Of a stretch of 22,634 nucleotides of DNA, positions 5,561 to 14,935 are shown in pieces (the first letter of the stretch is position 1; every line of letters starts with the position of its first letter). Where the stretch lies: IMG/VR virus record IMGVR_UViG_3300030382_000719, positions 1 through 22,634 of that record. One strand, 5' to 3'. A program made the translations under genes and the position numbers. The notes below the pieces were generated by a model, which searched no databases, was not told the origin of the DNA, and saw nothing but the letters and a program-made list of their open reading frames with translations. The DNA comes from a virus.

Positions 5561-8301
5561 TTTATTAGTTCTTTAACACCTTTAGCGAAACTAAAAATTC
5601 TATCTTCCCAATCTTTTCCAAAACGAAACATAACATTTGCTCTAAATCTAGTTGCTAAATCAGGGCTACTAGCATAGTGCAACTTATAATAAGAATCTAT
5701 CATATCTCCTTTGTCACCTTCCATAGCTCCTACTAAAAGCTTGTCCCCTTCTCCTTTAAGTATATTTCCTTTATCATCTCTCAGAGATCGTTCAAACATA
5801 TTTGTTACAAATAAAGCTGTTTGTTGTTCTGGTGTTAATCTACTTGCATCTTTATGTTTTCTAGCATTCTTTACCCATGCAGGTATATCATTAACATCCT
5901 TATAATGTCTTTGAAGTCTGTTTAAAGTCATATCTACATCATTGTCTCCAAACTGATAACCTCCTTTAAAACCATATTTATTTTTTGCATTCCAATTACC
6001 ATCACTTTCTATTTTTAAAACTTCATTTGTGAAATGATCAAAATTTTCTAATGCTTGTTGTCTTTGTTGGGCAGTTACATATCCTTCCTTAATTAGTCTA
6101 TTATAATTTCTATTAAAAATATCCAAAGACAATCCCGTTATATGTTTCATTTGGTTTGTATTAGGTAAAGGTTTTTCTTCTGGAATTGGTGGGGTTGCCA
6201 TTAGCTTACCCCCATCTTGCATTCCTACTACACCACCATTACGCATATCTACTACACCACCTTTAGCAAATGGTACGAAGCTATCTTGTGCTATCTGTGC
6301 ATCTTGTTTTTCCCAATCTCTTTCTAACTGTGCAAGATTTACATATCCTGTTCTCTCTCCAGTTCTTTCGTACTCTCCCTCTTCTTCAGCCGCCAGTGTA
6401 TCAAAATACTTTTGGGTTAATGGAGTAAATCCTGCTGCCTTATTCTCATCTTTTATTTTTTGATTACGTAAAGCATATGCATTCTTTATAAGTTTGTTTT
6501 GTTCTCCTACTGTTTCATCACTAAGATTATAACCGGGAGGCAATATGAACTCTGTTCCAGTTCCTCCTCCTTGCATTTGTTTTGATTGGAAATTTCCCAT
6601 AGGTCCATACTTTTTCCAATAGGCAGCATTTACATCTCTTGCCTTTCCTAATCTTTTTTCATAGTCTGCTTTATGATACTCGGAAAAATTTTTAAACCCT
6701 AGTCCTTGTGCCATTTCTCTGTTCTGTTCTATCTTTCTTTGCATCTCCGCAATTTGTTTAGGAGTTTCAAAATCACTAAGACTAGTCTGTTGGCTTTCAT
6801 CTTTATAATAAGCAGAGTCTATCTCTCCCCCATTCTCCATTAAACTAGCCTGTCCACCACTAGCCATGAGAGAGGCAGCAACTACCGCTGCTCCTACGGT
6901 ACCACCGTTACGCATATCAACTATACCTCCTGCTTTCTTACCAAAGCTGAAGCTTTCTGGATCAAACTCTTTAGCAAAGATAGACTTTATCTTTTTAGGA
7001 TCAAGGAACATATAACTAAATGCTCCATAATCTTCAACAAAATTTGGGTAAGCAAACGCATCATATCCATTGTCTTCTAAAATTTTCCATAATGCTTTGA
7101 ACCAACCATCAATTAAGGAAGGATGTATCTTTTCAGGAATAAACATATTTGATTCTGGGTCTAGTTGTTTTGTATTTCGAAATATATTTTTCATATGGAA
7201 AGTATGTGCTGCTTCCATTAATTGTTTCCATAAAGTAGGAGACATACCTTTTAATGGATCAAATTTAGCTCCTTCCATTCTACTTACTTTTGCTATAAAG
7301 TTATCTAATTTACTTAGCTTTACTTCATTTTTTAAATAAACAAATTTACCATCTTCAGGCCAGAAAATAAAATCACCGTTTTCTTTAACATACTTTTTTA
7401 AATCATCTACTGTTTCTATAGAAGGATCAAGAGTATTTTTAATAATATCTTTATTTTTCTTGAAATCTTTTTCTAAATTATCTTTTCTTAGTATATGTCT
7501 TATAGTTTTTTTAGGATTTCGTTCTACATCTATATTCGATAATTCCTCAAGCCATTTACTAGGTAGTTTAAATCTTCCCATATCAGGAACGATAGCTACA
7601 TTATCTAGCTTTGTTACAAGGGGTAGCATTGCTTGCCCTAGTTGCTCTTCCTTTTGTTTTCTAAGAGTAACACCCATTACTTTCGCTTCAGGTTTTCCTA
7701 ACATTTCATTCTGTTTACTCATAGCAGAAAGAGTACCTAAATGTATTCCTATATCCTTTCCTTCTGATTCTTTTAATAATAGTGGATTAAGATATCCTGT
7801 TCCTTCTCCTTTAGGATCAAATTGAATTTTTTCTCCTGCTCTAGTAAAATGAAAAAGAGGGACAGTATATCCTTGTTCTTGTGCTTTCCTATATGGTGCC
7901 TTCCATACTTCTGGCATCTGATTAATATCAATAGGGTCTGGTATTAATACTTCATCTGCTTCTTCTTTTGATAAACCAAGGTCTTCTACTTGTTGTCTAA
8001 GAGCAGATCGTTGGGGTTGCGAAGGTACAAGCTCATCCATCTCTTCTCTTACAGGAGGAACTACATCCATCTCTGCTATAGGTAATTGATCAACAGGAGT
8101 TTCAACTGGAGTTATAGGTGCTGGTTCTTCTGGTAGTAATCCGTATGAACTTTGTGGTATAGTTGCAAAAGATTCTGCTTCTTCTTCAGGAGTCAACACA
8201 CGCAAGGTAGGCTCATGTTTCATAATAGCTCCAGGCTCAGGACTCATAAGTTTTTGAGCGCCCTTAGTTAGAAGCTTTGCTAGTTGTGCTACTAGTGGCA
8301 T
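5557..8301 (-). CDS. Large virion protein: probable ADP-ribosyltransferase-like domain plus C-terminal lytic transglycosylase/lysozyme-like domain
   Basis: The 914-aa protein is the last gene of the structural operon. Residues 1-140 are Pro/Glu-rich linker. Residues about 145-445 resemble the ART fold of the PolyVal/phage type: PLFHFTRAG (148-156, with H151 and T153), DIGIHLGT (183-190) and a closing GYDAFAYPN...FLDPKKIKSIF block (412-442). Gly-rich hydrophobic patches follow (458-495), with VDMRNGG at 461-467 and again at 684-690. Residues about 718-914 look like a lysozyme/SLT domain: IESDGNW (catalytic candidate E765) then FKGGYQFG (778-785). By analogy with T7 gp16, the lytic domain would open peptidoglycan during DNA entry. 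An ART domain could modify host proteins after ejection. The domain assignments rest on motifs by eye; the lytic call is firmer than the ART call. Confidence 0.72.
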   Translation of the reverse strand: MPLVAQLAKLLTKGAQKLMSPEPGAIMKHEPTLRVLTPEEEAESFATIPQSSYGLLPEEPAPITPVETPVDQLPIAEMDVVPPVREEMDELVPSQPQRSALRQQVEDLGLSKEEADEVLIPDPIDINQMPEVWKAPYRKAQEQGYTVPLFHFTRAGEKIQFDPKGEGTGYLNPLLLKESEGKDIGIHLGTLSAMSKQNEMLGKPEAKVMGVTLRKQKEEQLGQAMLPLVTKLDNVAIVPDMGRFKLPSKWLEELSNIDVERNPKKTIRHILRKDNLEKDFKKNKDIIKNTLDPSIETVDDLKKYVKENGDFIFWPEDGKFVYLKNEVKLSKLDNFIAKVSRMEGAKFDPLKGMSPTLWKQLMEAAHTFHMKNIFRNTKQLDPESNMFIPEKIHPSLIDGWFKALWKILEDNGYDAFAYPNFVEDYGAFSYMFLDPKKIKSIFAKEFDPESFSFGKKAGGIVDMRNGGTVGAAVVAASLMASGGQASLMENGGEIDSAYYKDESQQTSLSDFETPKQIAEMQRKIEQNREMAQGLGFKNFSEYHKADYEKRLGKARDVNAAYWKKYGPMGNFQSKQMQGGGTGTEFILPPGYNLSDETVGEQNKLIKNAYALRNQKIKDENKAAGFTPLTQKYFDTLAAEEEGEYERTGERTGYVNLAQLERDWEKQDAQIAQDSFVPFAKGGVVDMRNGGVVGMQDGGKLMATPPIPEEKPLPNTNQMKHITGLSLDIFNRNYNRLIKEGYVTAQQRQQALENFDHFTNEVLKIESDGNWNAKNKYGFKGGYQFGDNDVDMTLNRLQRHYKDVNDIPAWVKNARKHKDASRLTPEQQTALFVTNMFERSLRDDKGNILKGEGDKLLVGAMEGDKGDMIDSYYKLHYASSPDLATRFRANVMFRFGKDWEDRIFSFAKGVKELIN
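6232..6921 (-). repeat. Duplicated VDMRNGG-type glycine motif within the 914-aa protein
   Basis: The heptapeptide VDMRNGG occurs at residues 461-467 (DNA 6901-6921) and 684-690 (DNA 6232-6252), each preceded by KxGGxV-like residues (AGGI, KGGV) and followed by a Gly/Val patch. A weaker relative (MENGGE) is near residue 488. Similar MxNGG motifs flank linkers in other marine phage virion proteins as I recall them. They may mark domain boundaries or membrane-interacting loops. Confidence 0.6.
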
Positions 8302-8528
8302 TACGATCCCTTAATTAAATAAGAAACAAACCACATTAATCCACTACCAATAAAAGCAAGGACTGTAGCTGCTCCATATACAACTGCTCTATCTTTTTCC
8401 AGTACTCTAATTCTTTCTTCGTTCTTTGTTATAAGACTATCAATTTGATTCTGTTCTCTTATAAGTAAATCCATCTTACCATCTAGTCTTCCTAGAAGAA
8501 GGTATACATCTTGCTTATCATCAGACAT
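8301..8528 (-). CDS. Coiled coil plus C-terminal TM protein (75 aa, holin-accessory/XhlA-like topology)
   Basis: The 75 residues form an N-terminal charged helix with heptads (LLLGRLDGKMDLLIREQNQI, then NEERIRVLEKDR) and then a single hydrophobic span (about 49-70) ending with KGS. This layout (cytoplasmic coiled coil, C-terminal anchor) is shared by XhlA-like haemolysin/holin-accessory proteins and several phage membrane proteins. There is no signal peptide. It overlaps the next gene's start by 1 bp. In the virion block it could also be a small structural or ejection factor. The lysis reading is only a topology-based inference. Confidence 0.68.
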   Translation of the reverse strand: MSDDKQDVYLLLGRLDGKMDLLIREQNQIDSLITKNEERIRVLEKDRAVVYGAATVLAFIGSGLMWFVSYLIKGS

Positions 8529-8749
8529 TATGTTTTCTTCTTATTTGTAAAATGTAAATGAACTTTTTTTAATTCATTAAAAGGAATATTTAATAACTGT
8601 GAACCATATTCCATCTGACTATTAGTTAGTGTATTAAAATTCTTTGTATTATATTTTTCTTTTAAAATTTTATTAACTTTATTAATACGAGAATTACTAG
8701 GATTTTTTATTTGTCCAGTATAGTTCATTATATCTTTATGTTTCCACAT
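8528..8749 (-). CDS. Small basic hypothetical protein (73 aa)
   Basis: The 73 residues are Asn/Lys-rich and basic (KVNKILKEKYNTKNFNTLT, ending in FTNKKKT), without Cys or TM segments. A helix-turn pattern (LTNSQMEYGSQLLNIPFNELKKVH) might be a small helical domain. Both ends overlap neighbours by 1 bp, so it is tightly coupled in the virion operon. Low GC. Family unknown. It is probably a minor virion or assembly protein by position only. Confidence 0.7.
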   Translation of the reverse strand: MWKHKDIMNYTGQIKNPSNSRINKVNKILKEKYNTKNFNTLTNSQMEYGSQLLNIPFNELKKVHLHFTNKKKT

Positions 8750-9234
8750 TACGTTTTCTTACGGACAAACCCGCCTTCGTTTAATGCTCCTAATGATGCA
8801 GTAAAATCAGAGAATACAGGAGGGGAAGTAAAACCAATAGCATCTGTAATAGAAGAAAAGAAACCAGTATTAGCAGGAAGATCGGAAGTAGTTATTCCTG
8901 GTACACCTGTAGGTAATGGAGTAGGAACACCCGCTCCACGAAATGTTTCACCAAATCTTTGGATAGCATCCCCAATAGGATTTCCTATTGGACCTTGTCG
9001 TCCACTTGGTCTTGCAATTCTGGCAGGAGCTACATCTGGGTCTCTTTCTGTTCTTTCTGGTTGTGGTATATTTGTAGATCGAATTTGTAAGTTACTTCTT
9101 CCAGGTCTACGTCTACCAGGTAAAGAAATTTCTTCTGTAAGAGGATCAATAGCACGAGGCCCACTAAGAGTACCATATGCTCTCATCTGAGTACTAGCGT
9201 CAGTATCAGAACTTGCTGCTTTTGTATATGCCAT
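8749..9234 (-). CDS. Proline/arginine-rich hypothetical virion-block protein (161 aa)
   Basis: The 161-aa protein is rich in Pro, Arg, Gly and Thr, with no obvious globular domain in the first 80 residues (LPGRRRPGRSN, RPSGRQGPIGN). A more ordered C-terminal part has ITDAIGFTSPP and ends ALNEGGFVRKKT. It starts 5 bp after the stop of the 1458-aa gene, with a GAGG-type ribosome-binding site inside that gene's end. An antisense ORF of nearly equal length exists on the plus strand, but this strand fits the operon. Probably a disordered minor virion or assembly protein. Confidence 0.68.
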   Translation of the reverse strand: MAYTKAASSDTDASTQMRAYGTLSGPRAIDPLTEEISLPGRRRPGRSNLQIRSTNIPQPERTERDPDVAPARIARPSGRQGPIGNPIGDAIQRFGETFRGAGVPTPLPTGVPGITTSDLPANTGFFSSITDAIGFTSPPVFSDFTASLGALNEGGFVRKKT

Positions 9235-9239
9235 AGTTT

Positions 9240-12200
9240 TTAATCCTCTATATATATATTTTTATTTTCTTGTTGTAATATACTATCTAAGTCTCTCATG
9301 ATCATATCTTCTCCTGGTACCTTTTCATCTCTTAAAGTATTAAGAATTATTCTTAATGCTTTTCCTTGTAGTCTTTTAATAGGATATTCATTATGAAAAA
9401 TATTCTTTATATATTCATTTGAAAAGCTTGCTTTATATTTATCCGGTCCTGCTGCTTCTCCTTTAAAAGAACCTCTAGCAAGATCACTAAGAGTTTCTCC
9501 ATTTAGACCAAGTGTTAATCCATGTCCAAAAATAGTTTTAACTCTTCGTGCAATTTCTTTTTCTTTAGTAAGAAAGTTTTTATATTCTTCTATAAGATTT
9601 TCTCTAAGGTTTGGGTCTTGCCAATTCTGTCTATTATTTATAAATTTATTAAGTTTAAAAGTATTAGCACTCTTTTCTCTATGTGCATCTGATAGTGCAA
9701 AACCAACACGAGAAGGAATATGAACATTCTGTGGTTTTAATCCTGATACTAATCCTAAATAAGTATGCCATTTTGGGTCTACTTCTGTTCCCCATTTAGT
9801 TTTTGTAATACTTGTTGTTAAATCTTCTATGTTTTTAAAAACAGTAGGATACATAGCATTTCTTAATTCTCTATTTATAAGCTCTCCATCAAATTCTTTT
9901 CTTCCTTGAGATGCTTCAATAAATTCGTTAAAAACTTTAGCAAGTGCAGCAGGACCAACAGCAGGAATTATATAAGGGTCCATTGCAACTTTGAAAGATT
10001 CCCATGATGCGTTTATTAATCTTGAATTAAGTACAGCATCAGATTCATTTTCATTAAAGGAATGCATTGCTACTTGAGCAATCCTACTAAGATAAGAGAA
10101 AGGATCAGTATAGCCTAAAGGCATAGCTTTTAATGTACCATCTTTAAGCTTACCCATATAGAAGTAATTTGTACCGAATGCCCATTCAGCCGAAAGGTAT
10201 TTAGATTCTAATGCTTCTCGTTGATCATCTGTAATACCGTTTAATGCAGCAGAGAAACCACCTATTCCTCCTACTGTAATGCCTGAAGCTCCTGCTAAGG
10301 ATGCTGCTCGTATTGATCCTCTTGCTCTCATTGCTGCACTACCAGAACGTAGCTCTCTTGCAGCAAGTCTCCATGAGTTAGTATAGTTACGAGTAACTTC
10401 CATAGGAAATGCAACAAAGTTACCAATGGGATACTGTCTAAAGATACGAGTACTACCTGTTAATTGGCTATATGTAGGTGTAAACATATTAACTTTTTTA
10501 GCAGCGGCCTCTTCAATTAATCTGGAAATACTTTCTCCTTCGTTTAATCTTTTCCTAACATCAAATACACCAAGAGTATCAGCATGTTTAATAAAGGCAT
10601 CTGTATTTTTACCATCACCGAAAGCTCTAAACAACCAACCAAATTCTGATTCAAAAGCAGATATCTTATTTATGTTATCTGACATTTCATATACTTCAGA
10701 GGCTACATCTACAGCTTTAACAAGAGTTCTCTTTCCTTTTCCAGTAAGAGTTTCTTTTCCTTTTCCAGCAAAAAGCTTATTTTCTAAATGATGTAAAGGG
10801 TTAGCATTCTTTATCATTAAATTATAAGCTTCTTTAAAAAGACCTGCTCTCATACCATTATGTACAACACCAAGTTCTATTAAACGTGTAATGCTATCTA
10901 CATCACCATCATTTAACTCACCTCGTTTTTTAAACTTATTAAACATAGGAACAGTTCTACGGAAAATAGAATAAGTGGGACTACCTTCTATATTACTTGT
11001 CGATGCTACTGCTTTTACCCATGCTCGTGTGCTAAAAGGAACAATACCATTATAAGCATTTTGAAGCATACCACCAATAAAGTTTCTCATATGTGTGGTT
11101 GGCGATAGTACTGTCTTTGAAAGATTAAAAGCAAATGTAGAACCAGCCATTACTCTTTGTATTGCTGATTCTCCTAGATCATAAAAGTTAGACATTGCGT
11201 CATAGTATTTTTTATATTCAGGATCAATAAAGATATTATCAAAAGGATTATCCATAAAAGATGCTGGTTCATTATCTAATAATTTTTTTGCTTCATTATT
11301 CCACATTCCATTTAACTGTTCATCGTTAAGTTCAAAGGACCGGGAACCTGCTTTTATAGCTTGCCAATCTTTTCGAGGACTTCCTCTAGTCATGAAAGGT
11401 TTTTGTGTAGAACTTCTTCGTAAGCCAATAGATACAAGATCACGTTTTAATTTATAATCTTCTACAATCTTTTTTGTTTTAAATACAGTACCAGCAAAGA
11501 GTTGTCTTGGATCAGTAATCTCACCAAGTAACATCTTAACATATTTCTCATCTATATCCTCTAATTTTATTTTTGTAGGAGCTACTCCTCCTTTTCCTTT
11601 TAATTTACGAGCAGTACTTGGTACGGCAATACTTACCATAGCTTGAAGAGCAGCATCATCATCATTAATACCATCGAAACTTTTAAAATATTTTATGATT
11701 TCATCATACTCTTTTTGATTTAATCTTTCCCCTAAAGATTTTTTAAGATTATAATCTGGGTCTTCATACATACTATACATTCTATGAAGATATGTTTTTT
11801 CTAATTCTTTCTTTTGTAATGTTTTAAAGAATGTGTTTTCTATTGGATTCCCGGTATCGTCTAGTATTCTTTCTCCTTTAGTATTTAATTTATACTTAGA
11901 GAAAGCACCGCTCTCAATTAAGTCCCTTGATGTTTCTGCTATAAGAGAACGCCATTCATCTACAACTTCTTTTACCTCTGATCCATCTGGTAATAGGCTT
12001 TGTATATCTGCTGCTTTTGCAGCTTTACTATCATGTGTTGTTAAAGCTTTTATAAAAGTATGATGAATAGCTCTTTCGGCTTCATTAAAAGAAGTTCCCT
12101 TTTCTTTTTTCCATGCTTTCTCAAATCTCTTGATAAGAATATCTATCTTCTCACCAGATGCGATTAACATTCTTTCTGCATCTCGCATACGTTCTGCTGT

Positions 12201-13616
12201 TTCTGGACCTAATCCAAAATGAGAAGTAAAATTACGTACTAGAAACCCATGTGCTTTCTTCATTGGGTTCCATTTTCCTACGGGGGTTTCTTTTACTATT
12301 GGTTTTCCTTGAGCATCTAATTCATAGTCTAATGACATCTCTTTTAAATCTACTCTATCTAAAATATCACGCATATCGTCATCACTTTTAAAACGTCTTA
12401 TGGCTATTCCACCATTTTCATTAGTAACAACATTATACTCTATTCCATCTGTATCTTTTAAAGTTACTTGAGTAGTCTCAGGAGCTTCTGGAGAAGCACG
12501 AGATATTGTTCTATTAGAAACAGTAACTTTTATAGATTCTCCATTTGCATTAACCCAATTAAGAGGGTACTCTTGTTCTATACCAGGACTTAAACTTGCT
12601 CCTACATTGTTAGCATATGCATCGTCAATATTTTCTTTAGTAATAATTGTAGGAGTATCTTCAATATCTAATTCACGACTAACCATTTCTTTTTTTAGAT
12701 CATCGGTAGTAGAAGTAGTTCTATCTTTACCAAGAATTTTTGAATAGGAACCATTACTAAAAAATTTAGAAAGAGCTTTAGAACCTGTCCCTAAAGCTCC
12801 ACCAAAGCCAGCCCCTATAACAGCCGTAGTTAAAAGCTCATCATAATTAAAACTTTCTGATTCTCCTGTAACATTATGTCTAACTTCTCGTATACCAGAA
12901 TCAATCTCTAAGTTTTGTTTTTCAATATCATATGTACTGGCCCATCCTGCACCTGATATCATTCCTGTAGTAATAGGACGTTTAGCTACTTCTCGTCCGT
13001 ATGCTCCAAAGATACTTTTACGGAAACCTCTAATTAAAGCATTCTTAGCTGTTTGTCCTCCAACTTTACCTGCTACTCCTCGTGCAAGAAACCCTGCTCC
13101 TCCTGTAAATACTCCAATATAATTTAGAGGGTCTTTTATTAATGCTTCAGAAACATCTAAAAATTGATCTTTAAAAGGACGGCTTCCTTCACCAGTAGCA
13201 TTAGTACGATCATACCTATCAAATAATAAACCAACATCAAACTTATCTTGTTCTGATAAACTATTCTGATTAACAAGAACCTTACCTAAACCAAAGGTTA
13301 AGTTGTTATCTATGTAGGCAAAGTCCGACATAAACGCATCAACAGCTTCTTCATCAGTTCCTGTAAAGTCTTCACCATTTTTACGTTTGTAATATCGTTT
13401 GAAAGAATTTAATAGGACAGTATCTTTATGTAAATTAGAATATTGTAATTCTGATGTTAAAGAAATATTATCGCTGGCCTTTTTAATTTGTTGTTCAGTT
13501 GCATTATTTGCAAACTGATACATTCCTATTCCTGGTATATGACGTAGATGATGAGTATTAGTATCATACTCATAGTCATCAGGATTAACAGAATATGTTG
13601 TAGTTCTTTCTACCAT
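9240..13616 (-). CDS. Giant internal/ejected virion protein (1458 aa)
   Basis: At 1458 residues this is the largest gene here and the central member of the virion block, comparable in size and place to T7 gp16 or other injected core proteins. I see no catalytic signature. The protein is mainly helical and charged, broken by Gly/Ala-rich amphipathic segments that could enter membranes: about 164-190 (YIGVFTGGAGFLARG), 215-226, 262-280 (TTAVIGAGFGGALG), 822-860 (FAFNLSK through QNAYNGIVPF) and 1103-1126. Residues about 320-420 look beta-rich. The stop-start overlap with the upstream gene is 1 bp. Probable role: part of the structure that carries DNA across the host envelope. This is inferred from size, pattern and position, not from a recognised family. 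Confidence 0.8.
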   Translation of the reverse strand: MVERTTTYSVNPDDYEYDTNTHHLRHIPGIGMYQFANNATEQQIKKASDNISLTSELQYSNLHKDTVLLNSFKRYYKRKNGEDFTGTDEEAVDAFMSDFAYIDNNLTFGLGKVLVNQNSLSEQDKFDVGLLFDRYDRTNATGEGSRPFKDQFLDVSEALIKDPLNYIGVFTGGAGFLARGVAGKVGGQTAKNALIRGFRKSIFGAYGREVAKRPITTGMISGAGWASTYDIEKQNLEIDSGIREVRHNVTGESESFNYDELLTTAVIGAGFGGALGTGSKALSKFFSNGSYSKILGKDRTTSTTDDLKKEMVSRELDIEDTPTIITKENIDDAYANNVGASLSPGIEQEYPLNWVNANGESIKVTVSNRTISRASPEAPETTQVTLKDTDGIEYNVVTNENGGIAIRRFKSDDDMRDILDRVDLKEMSLDYELDAQGKPIVKETPVGKWNPMKKAHGFLVRNFTSHFGLGPETAERMRDAERMLIASGEKIDILIKRFEKAWKKEKGTSFNEAERAIHHTFIKALTTHDSKAAKAADIQSLLPDGSEVKEVVDEWRSLIAETSRDLIESGAFSKYKLNTKGERILDDTGNPIENTFFKTLQKKELEKTYLHRMYSMYEDPDYNLKKSLGERLNQKEYDEIIKYFKSFDGINDDDAALQAMVSIAVPSTARKLKGKGGVAPTKIKLEDIDEKYVKMLLGEITDPRQLFAGTVFKTKKIVEDYKLKRDLVSIGLRRSSTQKPFMTRGSPRKDWQAIKAGSRSFELNDEQLNGMWNNEAKKLLDNEPASFMDNPFDNIFIDPEYKKYYDAMSNFYDLGESAIQRVMAGSTFAFNLSKTVLSPTTHMRNFIGGMLQNAYNGIVPFSTRAWVKAVASTSNIEGSPTYSIFRRTVPMFNKFKKRGELNDGDVDSITRLIELGVVHNGMRAGLFKEAYNLMIKNANPLHHLENKLFAGKGKETLTGKGKRTLVKAVDVASEVYEMSDNINKISAFESEFGWLFRAFGDGKNTDAFIKHADTLGVFDVRKRLNEGESISRLIEEAAAKKVNMFTPTYSQLTGSTRIFRQYPIGNFVAFPMEVTRNYTNSWRLAARELRSGSAAMRARGSIRAASLAGASGITVGGIGGFSAALNGITDDQREALESKYLSAEWAFGTNYFYMGKLKDGTLKAMPLGYTDPFSYLSRIAQVAMHSFNENESDAVLNSRLINASWESFKVAMDPYIIPAVGPAALAKVFNEFIEASQGRKEFDGELINRELRNAMYPTVFKNIEDLTTSITKTKWGTEVDPKWHTYLGLVSGLKPQNVHIPSRVGFALSDAHREKSANTFKLNKFINNRQNWQDPNLRENLIEEYKNFLTKEKEIARRVKTIFGHGLTLGLNGETLSDLARGSFKGEAAGPDKYKASFSNEYIKNIFHNEYPIKRLQGKALRIILNTLRDEKVPGEDMIMRDLDSILQQENKNIYIED

Positions 13617-14935
13617 TATTTTACTTTTGGTGTAGCAGGCATTACTATTGCAGCGTTCGTCGCTTCCCTATCATTATCAGGATCAAGAGGAGGACTAGCT
13701 TGCTTTTGCTTTATCTTTTGATTACCTGTTTGATCTTTTACTCCATAATAATAGTATTGTAATTGTTCTTTATAATCTTTTAAAGCCTTATCTTGCATAG
13801 CTAATTGTATTGCTGAGTTAATATTAGTCTCTGCCCTCTCTTTTGTAAAATCAAAACCACCAATTAAAGATAAAGCAAAAGCTTTTCTAAATACTACGTT
13901 TTTAACGGCTGTTTGAAATTGAGCATTCAATCTAAATTGAAGATTTTTCTTAGTGAGATCATTTAATTTAGTAACTTGGGCTTGATATGCATCCCAATAT
14001 ATTCCTTCTTTTCTCGGACCTCGGTGTATCATCCACTGCTCTTTAGCTTTATCTACTATACGTGTTTGTGCACTAATTAAACCAGAAATCTTTGAACTCT
14101 TCTTCTCTAAAACTCTATCTATATCTCCAATTCTTTTAGTTAATGCTGCATTATATAATTCGTGTGCCTCTAACATTTCACGAGGTACATCTTGTAATGT
14201 TGTATTTAATGCTTTTGTAAACCCAGCACTAGCAAAAAGTTTTTGTTTCTCTTCAGGGGTTGCTCGTATTAATTGTTCAACACTAAGCTTATTATCTTCT
14301 AAAGCTTTTGTAAATGTATTTGCAAGGCGAGTACGTTGGTAATCAAGATTTATATATTGCTTATTACCACTAGAATATAATCGTCGTCCATCATCAGCAG
14401 TATAAAGAAGTTGTCCATCTTGAATCGTAGGTTGTTCATCTTTATTAAAAACTTTAAATGAGTTTTTGTTTTTTGCAGCAGCATCAATAGAAGAATATAA
14501 AGAAGATTTATTATTTACAATACTTTTCATAAATTCTTTAGTTGAATCACTACCTCTTACAGTTGGAAGAATAGCCTGTAAACTATTATTAGCATCAAAT
14601 GTATTTTTTATTTTAGTTGCTTCTAATTTTGCATCTAACTCCTCTGCTCTTGTTCTTTCCCGAAGAGGTGTTTCTGCTTCATAGACAGCAGTAGCAAAGT
14701 TTACTCTACGATCAGCTTCTTGTTCAATCTGTCTTTCACGAAAACCTGTTACTGCATTTATAAGTGAACCAACTCCAGACAAAGGTTTATTTATATTCTC
14801 TGGATTAAGATCATTTTGTAATTGAGGCATTAGGCCATTAAAAATTTCTTCAAGAACACCACCATCTTCTCTAGCAGAATTGTTTCTTGCAGTTGTTTCT
14901 CTTGCCCTTTGATATGCTTCTGTTAAACTAGCCAT
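13616..14935 (-). CDS. Helix-rich internal virion protein candidate (439 aa)
   Basis: The 439-aa protein is almost wholly helical, with Gln, Ala, Arg and Lys in heptad-like order (RERQIEQEADRRVNFATAVY; TRAEELDAKLEATKI). A short beta-type segment is near residues 170-195 (GQLLYTADDGRRLYSS). The C-terminus is a disordered, proline-rich tail (KQKQASPPLDPDND). There is no signal peptide or TM segment. Its last base is the first base of the 1458-aa gene. Its size, helicity and position immediately before the giant protein suggest a core-stack component comparable to T7 gp15. No homology is recognised. Confidence 0.72.
   Translation of the reverse strand: MASLTEAYQRARETTARNNSAREDGGVLEEIFNGLMPQLQNDLNPENINKPLSGVGSLINAVTGFRERQIEQEADRRVNFATAVYEAETPLRERTRAEELDAKLEATKIKNTFDANNSLQAILPTVRGSDSTKEFMKSIVNNKSSLYSSIDAAAKNKNSFKVFNKDEQPTIQDGQLLYTADDGRRLYSSGNKQYINLDYQRTRLANTFTKALEDNKLSVEQLIRATPEEKQKLFASAGFTKALNTTLQDVPREMLEAHELYNAALTKRIGDIDRVLEKKSSKISGLISAQTRIVDKAKEQWMIHRGPRKEGIYWDAYQAQVTKLNDLTKKNLQFRLNAQFQTAVKNVVFRKAFALSLIGGFDFTKERAETNINSAIQLAMQDKALKDYKEQLQYYYYGVKDQTGNQKIKQKQASPPLDPDNDREATNAAIVMPATPKVK

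Noticed and set aside
8711-9190. 159-codon plus-strand ORF antisense to the 161-aa gene
   Set aside because: It is opposite to the surrounding structural operon. The minus-strand frame has a ribosome-binding site and 1-5 bp packing with both neighbours, so the plus frame is a shadow.
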